Below are positions 21,353-26,811 of a stretch of 26,811 nucleotides of DNA, piece after piece. The notes below the pieces were generated by a model. That model saw nothing but the letters and a program-made list of their open reading frames with translations. It did no database searches and was not told the DNA's origin. Both the position numbers and the translations under genes were made by a program. Position 1 is the first letter of the stretch. The number at the start of each line of letters is the position of its first letter. Source of the stretch: DATCYZ01 sp036526195. GTDB taxonomy: Bacteria > Pseudomonadota > Gammaproteobacteria > Burkholderiales > SG8-39. Where the stretch lies: positions 1 to 26,811 of the forward strand of contig DATCYZ010000048.1 in NCBI GenBank assembly GCA_036526195.1, read 5' to 3'.

Positions 21353-21607
21353 ATGAAACGTTTTGCGATCGTCATCGCGCTGGGCACCGGCCTGGCACTG
21401 GGCGGCCTGGCTGCGCAGGCCAAGCTGCCGCCACCGCCCCCGAAATCGGATGCCGAGAAGGCAGCCGAGGCGGAGAAGGCCGCGGCAGCGAAGGCGAAGG
21501 GCGCCGAGCTGCTCAACAAGGCGATGGACAAGGCTGCTGCGAACTACCAGAAGAACAAGGCCGCCGGTTCCACCGGCTCGGCCGCAACCATGACAGGATC
21601 CAAGTAA
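21353..21607 (+). CDS. Small exported Ala/Lys-rich protein of the fdh operon
   Basis: 84 residues. A Sec signal (MKRFAIVIALGTGLALGGLAAQA) is followed by a proline run (KLPPPPPK) and a highly charged Ala/Lys/Glu helix (about 33-70) likely to form a coiled coil. The tail is Gly/Ser/Thr-rich. There is no cysteine, so it is not a lipoprotein. No function is known; position points to a periplasmic accessory of formate dehydrogenase or to envelope stress. A strong ribosome site (GAGGAGGAGA) lies between the fdhC stop and the ATG, and its stop overlaps the next ATG by 1 nt (TAATG). Confidence 0.75.
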   Translation: MKRFAIVIALGTGLALGGLAAQAKLPPPPPKSDAEKAAEAEKAAAAKAKGAELLNKAMDKAAANYQKNKAAGSTGSAATMTGSK

Positions 21608-22143
21608 TGAAAGTAACGAACACGCTCGCCCTCACCTCCGCTGCACTCGTGCTTCTCGCCGGGTGCCAGTCCACCCCGGGCAGTGATGAAGAGGGGCCGC
21701 GGGCGACCGCGAGCCTCGTGGCGACCAAGGGCAACAAGACGCATGGCGAGGTCACCTTCGACCAGGTCGGCGACAAGGTGCGCGTGGTCGTCCAGGTCAT
21801 CGGCCTGAAGCCGAAACAGGAACACGGCTTCCATATCCACGAGGCCGGGGACTGCAGTTCGGGCGACGGCATGAGCGCCAAGGGCCACTTCAATCCGCAC
21901 GGCAAGCCGCACGGCCCGCAGGGGTCCTCGGAGCGGCATGCGGGCGACCTGCCGAACCTGAAGGCGGACGCCAAGGGCCGCGCGTCCATGACGGTCATGG
22001 TCGACAACGTGACGGTGACGCCTGGACCGGCAAGCATCGTCGGGCGCGGCCTGATCGTCCATGCCGATCCGGACGATTACAAGTCGCAGCCGGTCGGCAA
22101 CGCCGGCGCGCGGATGGCCTGCGGGGTAATCAAGGGCGAGTAA
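21607..22143 (+). CDS. sodC: Cu/Zn superoxide dismutase lipoprotein SodC
   Basis: 178 residues. Lipobox LLAGC places the lipid-bearing Cys20 at the start of the mature protein, so it is anchored in the envelope. It dismutates superoxide in the periplasm. Copper ligands are His76 and His78 in EHGFHIHEAGDC, the bridging His is His94 (KGHFNPHG), zinc ligands are expected at His102, His111 and Asp114 (RHAGDLPN), and the last copper ligand is His152 (VHADPDDY). Cys83 and Cys172 (RMACGVI) should form the family disulfide. It overlaps the previous gene by 1 nt and is the last gene before the terminator at 22171, so it belongs to the formate dehydrogenase operon. Confidence 0.95.
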   Translation: MKVTNTLALTSAALVLLAGCQSTPGSDEEGPRATASLVATKGNKTHGEVTFDQVGDKVRVVVQVIGLKPKQEHGFHIHEAGDCSSGDGMSAKGHFNPHGKPHGPQGSSERHAGDLPNLKADAKGRASMTVMVDNVTVTPGPASIVGRGLIVHADPDDYKSQPVGNAGARMACGVIKGE

Positions 22144-22170
22144 GCTTCTGGCCTCCGCCGGGACAGAACG

Positions 22171-22192
22171 GGGCGCCGCGAGGCGCCCTTTT
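22171..22192 (+). terminator. Intrinsic terminator of the fdh operon
   Basis: GGGCGCC and GGCGCCC form a perfect 7-bp stem around a GCGA (GNRA-type) loop, followed by TTTT and then CATTT. It lies 27 nt after the sodC stop. Confidence 0.85.
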
Positions 22193-22202
22193 CATTTCCG
22201 CG

Positions 22203-22496
22203 TCAGGCGATGCCCTCGGCGATGATCAGCCGCGACTTCGATGCCCTGGTGCGCACCGCAAGCGCGGGCGCATAGTCGGCCGAGTGGTACCAGGCCTGCG
22301 CCACCTCCATCGAGGGAAACTCCACGACGACGAAGCGCGGCGGCTGCCAGCCGCCTTCCTTGGATTCCACGCGTCCGCCGCGCACCAGATACCGGCCGCC
22401 GAACTTCTCGATGGTCGGTCCGACGAGCTTCTTGTATTCCTCGTACGCCTTGGCATCGGTGACGTCGACTTCTGCGATGAGGTATGCAGCCGCCAT
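22203..22496 (-). CDS. DUF1330 family protein
   Basis: 97 residues, the family size. The start AAYLIAEVDVTDAKAYEEYKK, the middle FGGRYLVRGG and FVVVEFPSMEVAQAWYHSADYAPAL are typical DUF1330 elements, with a dimeric ferredoxin-like fold. Its biochemical role is unknown. A good AGGAGG ribosome site precedes the ATG. It is transcribed from the minus strand, 18 nt after the chrA stop, so it may be the last gene of the SOD-chrA unit, although it has its own strong ribosome site. Confidence 0.9.
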   Translation of the reverse strand: MAAAYLIAEVDVTDAKAYEEYKKLVGPTIEKFGGRYLVRGGRVESKEGGWQPPRFVVVEFPSMEVAQAWYHSADYAPALAVRTRASKSRLIIAEGIA

Positions 22497-22514
22497 GGAA
22501 CCTCCTGAAAAGGG

Positions 22515-23861
22515 TCAGGCGACCAGCCTAACGGCGAGACCCGCCAGTGCGCAAGCGCCGACCACGGGGATCACCCCGACCTTCCACCGGATCAAGGCGA
22601 GGAAGGCGGCGGTGCCGATGAGTGCCGCGATCCAGTCGAAGGCCCCCTCCGCGCCCTGCGGCCAGAGCACGTGCCAGGCGAAGAACGCCGCGAGGTTCAC
22701 GATCACTCCGACGACCGCCGCCGTGATGCCGGTGAGCGGCGCGGTGAACTTCAGGTTGCCGTGCGTCGTCTCGACGAAGGGCGCGCCCATGAAGATAAAG
22801 ACGAACGAGGGCAGGAAGGTGAACGCCGTGGCAACGACCGCGCCGGCGGCGCCCGCCACGAACTGCAGATCGCCGATGCCCGACTGCGTCCATGCGCCGA
22901 CAAAGCCGACGAAGGCCACCACCATGATGAGCGGGCCCGGGGTGGTTTCTCCGAGGGCGAGCCCGTCGATCATCTGCGTTGCGCTCAACCACTGATAGTG
23001 CTCGACGGCGCCCTGGTAGACGTAGGGCAGCACCGCATAGGCGCCGCCGAAGGTCAGCAGCGCGGCCTTGGTGAAGAACCAGCCCATCTGCGTGAGCGTG
23101 GCCTGCCAGCCGAACGCGAGCATCAGGCCGCCGAGCATGAGCAGCCAAAGGACGACGCCTGCGGCGAGGAAGGCCCACATCCGGGGCCACGAAAACAGCG
23201 CGTGGACGGGCGTCGGGGTGTCGTCGTCGATCAGGGCAGGGCCGTACGCCTTGCCCGCGGCGCCGTGTCCGCCGCCCGCCGCGAACACGGCGGGCGCGTA
23301 ACGTCCACCGAGGAGGCCGAGGATTCCGGCCGCCAGCACGATTGCCGGGAACGGCACCTTGAGCGCAAAGATCGCGACGAAGGCCGCCGCGGCAATGCCC
23401 CAGAGCGCGGGATGGCGCAGCGCGCGCGAGCCGATGCGGTGCGCGGCAACCAGGACGATGGCGGTCACTGCGGGCTTGATGCCGTAGAACAGGCCCGCCA
23501 CCAGCGGCACGTCGCCGTGCGCCAGGTACACCCATGACAGGCCGACCAGGATGAATACCGACGGCAGCACGAACAGCCCTCCGGCGATGATGCCGCCCCA
23601 GGTGCGATGCATCAGCCAGCCGATATAGGTGGCCAGCTGCTGCGCCTCGGGTCCGGGCAGCACCATGCAGAAGTTGAGCGCGTGCAGGAAGCGCTTCTCC
23701 GAGAGCCAGCGCCGCCGCTCCACCAGCTCCTGGTGCATGATCGCGATCTGGCCGGTGGGCCCGCCGAAGCTGATGAAACCGAGCTTCAGCCAGAAGCGGA
23801 AGGCCTCGCGCAGGCTGATCGGGCGCAAGGGCGCGGCCGCGTCCGGGTCGACGCCGCTCAC
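22515..23861 (-). CDS. chrA: Chromate transporter ChrA
   Basis: 448 residues, a two-domain CHR transporter of the inner membrane that exports chromate. The first CHR domain has LGFISFGGPTGQIAIMHQEL (about 20-39), MVLPGPEAQQLATYIGWLMH and a glycine-rich helix; the second repeats the pattern as FTKAALLTFGGAYAVLPYV (about 268) and LALGETTPGPLIMVVAFVGF. About ten to twelve hydrophobic segments are visible. The GTG start at 23861 overlaps the stop of the SOD-rhodanese gene (GTGA); the open frame further upstream is an antisense-like shadow inside that gene. Translational coupling supports a joint role in chromate and oxidative stress. A molybdate or sulfate-analogue specificity cannot be excluded from sequence alone. 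Confidence 0.94.
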   Translation of the reverse strand: MSGVDPDAAAPLRPISLREAFRFWLKLGFISFGGPTGQIAIMHQELVERRRWLSEKRFLHALNFCMVLPGPEAQQLATYIGWLMHRTWGGIIAGGLFVLPSVFILVGLSWVYLAHGDVPLVAGLFYGIKPAVTAIVLVAAHRIGSRALRHPALWGIAAAAFVAIFALKVPFPAIVLAAGILGLLGGRYAPAVFAAGGGHGAAGKAYGPALIDDDTPTPVHALFSWPRMWAFLAAGVVLWLLMLGGLMLAFGWQATLTQMGWFFTKAALLTFGGAYAVLPYVYQGAVEHYQWLSATQMIDGLALGETTPGPLIMVVAFVGFVGAWTQSGIGDLQFVAGAAGAVVATAFTFLPSFVFIFMGAPFVETTHGNLKFTAPLTGITAAVVGVIVNLAAFFAWHVLWPQGAEGAFDWIAALIGTAAFLALIRWKVGVIPVVGACALAGLAVRLVA

Positions 23862-24766
23862 CGCGGCGCCAGCGGCCTGCCGGCGGCCTTCCAGTCCACA
23901 ATTCCGCCGGCGATGAAGCCGGCGTCGACCCCTGCGAGGCGCAACCGCGCCGCGGTCGACTGGCCGACCTCGTGTCCGTACACGCAGTACACCGCGACCT
24001 TCTGCCCCCGCAGCGCAGGCGCCCAGGCATCGACGGTCTGCGGGTCCCGCCACACGGCGCCCGGGATCACTTCCTTGCTGGCGTCAAAGGCGCCCTTGCG
24101 TCGGACGTCGAGGCGCACCAGCGCGGCGTCCTTTTCCACTTCGACGGCGTCCATGGACAGCGCCTCGCATGAGGCATGCACCGCCGCGACGTAGCGCTCG
24201 GCGATGCGCGCCCAGGCGAAGTTGCGCATCACCGCACCGACGTAGGATTTCGCATCCGCGCCGTAGTCGATGTGATACGCGTGCTCGTACATGTCGAGCG
24301 CGAGGATCGGCGTGGCGCCGGAGAGCAGCTGGGTGTGGTCGCTCGCCTGGTGATTGATCAGGCGCTGCTCGCGTGCCGACCAGGACAGCAGCGCCCAGCC
24401 GGATCCGCCGCCCAGTGACGTGGCGAGCGCCACGAACTCTGCGCGCCAGCGCGCCACCGAGCCGAAATCGCGATCGATGCCGACCGACAGGCCGCCGGTC
24501 GGCAGCACGCCGTCGCCGCCGAGGCCGGCAAAGTACAACTCGTGCAGGACCATCGAGTTCGCGGCGACCAGTTCCTCGCGCTTCAGGCCGTTGATGACGA
24601 AACCGGGCGCGGCATTCCAGTCGAGTTCGGCGAGCCGGCCGCGGATGGCGTGCAGGCGCTTCACGGCGCCCGAATAATTGTTGGCGTGGTGCGAGGTCAT
24701 GAGCCGCTCGCTCAGCGCGTCCAGTGCGCCGGCCTCGAAGGGCAGGGGCAGGATGTCGGGCGTCAT
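23858..24766 (-). CDS. Fe/Mn superoxide dismutase fused to a rhodanese domain (ChrC/ChrE-like)
   Basis: 302 residues, about 100 more than a plain Fe/Mn SOD. Residues 1-200 are an SOD: SHHANNYSG (25-33), NSMVLHELYF (70-79, His75 ligand) and ALDMYEHAYHIDYG (156-169, Asp158 and His162 ligands). The first ligand, normally in a HxxxHH motif, is probably His26 or His27, as this region is shortened. Residues 210-300 are a rhodanese domain: LVRLDVRRKGAF (217-228), GAVWR and the active-site loop VYCVYGHEVGQS with Cys261. No signal peptide, so cytoplasmic. The ATG at 24766 is preceded by AGAGG; it overlaps the 42-aa ORF upstream. SOD (ChrC) and rhodanese (ChrE) proteins are known as separate members of chr operons; here they are one polypeptide, coupled to chrA. 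Confidence 0.92.
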   Translation of the reverse strand: MTPDILPLPFEAGALDALSERLMTSHHANNYSGAVKRLHAIRGRLAELDWNAAPGFVINGLKREELVAANSMVLHELYFAGLGGDGVLPTGGLSVGIDRDFGSVARWRAEFVALATSLGGGSGWALLSWSAREQRLINHQASDHTQLLSGATPILALDMYEHAYHIDYGADAKSYVGAVMRNFAWARIAERYVAAVHASCEALSMDAVEVEKDAALVRLDVRRKGAFDASKEVIPGAVWRDPQTVDAWAPALRGQKVAVYCVYGHEVGQSTAARLRLAGVDAGFIAGGIVDWKAAGRPLAPR

Positions 24767-24891
24767 GACGCGTGCCTCTGGCCAGCGGCCGGAATTCGTG
24801 CGCATGCGCCGGGGCGCAGATCGATGACGCGCGGGGGTTGCGGAAGTTCGGGCGATTGCCGCAGGTATGCGGCGGTGACGGATGCGTCCAT
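24763..24891 (-). CDS. Small 42-aa ORF coupled to the SOD-rhodanese gene
   Basis: 42 codons, ATG at 24891, TGA overlapping the SOD start (ATGA). GGGAGAG lies 5 nt before the ATG, a good ribosome site. The product starts MDASVTAAYLRQ and contains PRVIDLRPGA, which looks like the first strand of a rhodanese domain (compare LVRLDVRRKG in the neighbouring fusion) but then ends without an active-site cysteine loop. It may be a remnant of a rhodanese or ChrB-like gene, or a short translated leader that couples translation to the SOD gene. Candidate only. Confidence 0.45.
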   Translation of the reverse strand: MDASVTAAYLRQSPELPQPPRVIDLRPGACARIPAAGQRHAS

Positions 24892-24980
24892 GGCGCTCTC
24901 CCTGAGAGTGTGCCGCAGTGCTTGGACGGACCGCCGTCTTGATGCGCCGGGGGCCTGCGACCCCGACGTGATGCGTGAAA

Positions 24981-25009
24981 AGTGTAGTTCAGCGCACCGG
25001 CGCTGGCAA
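24981..25009 (-). promoter_or_regulatory. Sigma70-like promoter of the SOD-chrA unit
   Basis: On the minus strand TTGCCA (25004-25009) and TACACT (24981-24986) are exactly 17 nt apart. The -35 lies within the end of the ABC ATPase gene. The leader to the ATG at 24891 would be about 80 nt and contains a GGGG/CCCC hairpin. Confidence 0.6.
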
Positions 25010-25759
25010 GCAGGTGTATCCGCCGCCTTCCAGTGCGATGACGCGCACCGGCACGCCGTAGAGGCGCTCCAGCGTCGCGTCGCGAATCACCTGCGCCGGC
25101 GGCCCGATCTCGAGCGCGCGGCCTTCGCCGAGCAGCAGCGCCTGCGTGGCATGGCGAAAGGCGTGGTCCGGATCGTGGGTCGAGAAAAGCACCGTGATGC
25201 CCTGCGCGGCGAGCGCATCGATGTGCGCCAGCACGCGGGTCTGGTTGCCGAAATCCAGTCCTGCCGTGGGTTCGTCCATGACCATCAGGCGGGGCCCTTG
25301 TGCAAGCGCGCGGGCCACCAGCGCAAGCTGACGCTCGCCCCCGGATACCTCGGTGACGGGACGATCGGCAAGGTGTCCAATGCCCAGGGTCTCGAGCGCG
25401 GCGACGGCGATGTCATGGTCCTGTGCGCCCGGCGCCGCGAACGCCCCGAGATACGGGGCGCGCCCCATGAGCACCAGTTCCCCGACGGTATAGGCGAACG
25501 ATCCGGCATGGCCCTGCGGCACGTAGCCGAGGCGTCGTGCAAGCTCGGCACGCGGCAGTCTTGCGAGCGCGTCTCCGGCGAGCGTGATGTGCCCCGCGTG
25601 CGCCGGCAACAGGCCGACCAGGGTGCGCAGCAGCGTCGTCTTGCCGCCGCCGTTCGGCCCGAGCACGCACATCACCTCGCCGGCGCGCAGGCGAAAGCTC
25701 ACGTCGCGCCCGATGACGTGCCCGGGAAACCCGAAGGCGAGCGATTCGACCCCGAGCAT
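24989..25759 (-). CDS. ABC transporter ATP-binding protein, FecE/BtuD type
   Basis: 256 residues. Walker A is LGPNGGGKTT (about 33-42), the Q-loop is in YVPQGHAGSFAYTV, the signature is VSGGERQLALVARAL (about 138-152), Walker B is RLMVMDEPTAGLDFG (about 157-171) and the H-loop is FSTHDPDHAF. These fit ATPases that energise FecCD-type importers of iron-siderophores, heme, cobalamin or, in some bacteria, molybdate. Start at 25759 overlaps the permease stop by 1 nt (TGATG); an in-frame GTG directly upstream (25762) is an alternative. The binding protein and any TonB receptor are not in the window, so the substrate is open. Confidence 0.93.
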   Translation of the reverse strand: MLGVESLAFGFPGHVIGRDVSFRLRAGEVMCVLGPNGGGKTTLLRTLVGLLPAHAGHITLAGDALARLPRAELARRLGYVPQGHAGSFAYTVGELVLMGRAPYLGAFAAPGAQDHDIAVAALETLGIGHLADRPVTEVSGGERQLALVARALAQGPRLMVMDEPTAGLDFGNQTRVLAHIDALAAQGITVLFSTHDPDHAFRHATQALLLGEGRALEIGPPAQVIRDATLERLYGVPVRVIALEGGGYTCLPAPVR

Positions 25760-26811
25760 CACCAGCGCCTGCGCGAGGTGGCGAACAGCCAGAGGAAGGC
25801 CGGCGTGCCGAGCAGGGCGGTGAGCACGCCAGGCGGAATCTCGATCGGTGCGAGCGTGCGGCACAGCGTGTCCACGCCCAGCATGAACGCTGCGCCGATC
25901 AGCATGGCCAGTGGCAGCAGGCGCCCGAAGTCCGGGCCGACCAAAAGCCGCGCTGCATGCGGGACGAGCAGGCCGATCCAGCCGATGATGCCGCTCAGAG
26001 CGACCGCGGACGCCGTCATCAGCGTGGCGGACGCGACCACCATGAGGCGCAGGCGCCGGGTGTCCGTGCCGAGCGCGCGCGCCTCGTCATCGGGAAGCGC
26101 GAGCAGGTTGATCCGCCAGCGCAGCAGCACCATGGGCAGCAGCCCGGCGAGCGCGAGCGGGGCGGCCACGGCCAGGTCCCGTGGCGCAATCGACGCGAGG
26201 CTGCCCAGCAGCCAGAAGGTGATGGCAGGCAACTGGTTGAACGGATCGGCGAGGTACTTGATGAGTGCGATGACCGAGCCGAGAAGCGTGCCGATGACCA
26301 CCCCTGTCAGGACGAGCGCAAGCAGCGGATCGTGCCCGCGCAGCCGCGAACCGACGGCATAGACCAGCGCCACGGCCGCGATCCCGCCGGCGAAGGCAAA
26401 CAGCTGGATCTGCAGCGGGCCGAGCGAAAGAAAGATCGCCAGCACCGCGCCCAATGCCGCCCCGGTCGACACGCCGAGGATGTCCGGCGACACCAGGGGA
26501 TTGCGGAAGGTCCCCTGGTAGGCGGTGCCGGCGGCGGCGAGCGAGGCACCCACCAGCAGGGCGCCCAGCACGCGCGGACCGCGCACCTGCGTCACGACGG
26601 CCTCGACCTCGGCGGGCACGGCAGCCGATCCACCCGTGACAAGTGCCTCGAGGAGGGCGAACAGGTCGGCAGGCGCGACCGGATAGCGCCCGGACGCGAA
26701 GGCGATCCCGACCATGGCCAGAAGCAGGGCGGCAGCCACGGCGTAGGCGAGGGGCTGCGAGGGTCGGCGTGCGGGTTGCAGGGGGGGGGGCGGGTCGGTT
26801 CCGGGGCGGGG
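25759..26811 (-). CDS. ABC transporter permease, FecCD/BtuC type (5' end beyond the window)
   Basis: At least 326 residues, inner membrane, with about nine to ten hydrophobic segments. Family motifs are VRGPRVLGALLVGASLAAAG (about 52-71 from the GTG at 26739), GTFRNPLVSPDILGVSTGA, ALSGIIGWIGLLVPHAARLL and LVGPDFGRLLP. The open frame continues without a stop to the window end; residues just before the GTG (QPLAYA) extend the first membrane helix, so the true start is probably outside and the entry is treated as partial. A run of ten G on the plus strand (26781-26790) encodes prolines in this N-terminal stretch. It overlaps the ATPase gene by 1 nt. Confidence 0.9.
   Translation of the reverse strand, partial: PRPGTDPPPPLQPARRPSQPLAYAVAAALLLAMVGIAFASGRYPVAPADLFALLEALVTGGSAAVPAEVEAVVTQVRGPRVLGALLVGASLAAAGTAYQGTFRNPLVSPDILGVSTGAALGAVLAIFLSLGPLQIQLFAFAGGIAAVALVYAVGSRLRGHDPLLALVLTGVVIGTLLGSVIALIKYLADPFNQLPAITFWLLGSLASIAPRDLAVAAPLALAGLLPMVLLRWRINLLALPDDEARALGTDTRRLRLMVVASATLMTASAVALSGIIGWIGLLVPHAARLLVGPDFGRLLPLAMLIGAAFMLGVDTLCRTLAPIEIPPGVLTALLGTPAFLWLFATSRRRW

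Noticed and set aside
24542..26362. 606-codon plus-strand open frame across the ABC and SOD genes
   Set aside because: Opposite to genes with clear Walker, FecCD and SOD motifs; no recognisable domain.
1..26811. CRISPR array, tRNA, rRNA, insertion sequence or prophage
   Set aside because: No regularly spaced repeats, no RNA gene pattern, and no transposase or integrase motifs were seen on either strand.

Overview
The window is GC-rich, densely packed bacterial DNA with short intergenic gaps and many stop/start overlaps. Gene content (YheS-type ABC-F ATPase, FSR-like MFS carrier, a formate dehydrogenase locus with DUF3305/DUF3306 and a small Tat-target protein) fits a proteobacterium, most likely a betaproteobacterium. 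That placement is inferred from gene content; no 16S rRNA or other phylogenetic marker is present.

Left part (1-8119): the 3' part of an ABC-F gene and a small two-repeat protein; a TIM-barrel sugar isomerase-like gene (minus); a small gene overlapping a nucleotidyltransferase of the AbiEii/MNT type; mobA-moeA (minus) for molybdenum cofactor maturation; an MFS transporter; and a solitary NMT1/THI5-like binding protein without a signal peptide.

Centre (8120-22192): the core is a periplasmic, quinone-linked, molybdenum formate dehydrogenase locus. A minus-strand unit moaA-fdhD-zinc peptidase-short acyl-CoA dehydrogenase diverges from a plus-strand unit: DUF3305, DUF3306, a 705-aa HdrA-like polyferredoxin, a TorD-type chaperone, a 65-aa Tat-target protein, fdhA (Tat signal, Cys-type active site), fdhB (16 ligand cysteines), a small lipoprotein, fdhC (cytochrome b), a small Ala/Lys-rich exported protein and a SodC lipoprotein. 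A clear intrinsic terminator closes it. MoaA, MobA and MoeA make the cofactor; FdhD and the TorD-like protein prepare FdhA; FdhABC passes electrons from formate to quinone. The polyferredoxin, DUF3305/3306 and the small exported proteins are the poorly understood parts.

Right part (22203-26811, all minus): a DUF1330 protein; a chromate/superoxide unit (a 42-aa ORF, a superoxide dismutase-rhodanese fusion and chrA, all joined by 4-nt overlaps and preceded by a good sigma70-like promoter); then the ATPase and permease of a FecCD-type metal-chelate importer running off the window.

The observations I rate highest are the HdrA/polyferredoxin/MvhD-like architecture, the SOD-rhodanese fusion coupled to ChrA, a perfect 12-bp intercistronic hairpin just before fdhC, and three genes that share a TANNNT hexamer exactly 6 nt before ATG (possible leaderless promoters). 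All family assignments come from reading motifs by eye; no database search was run.
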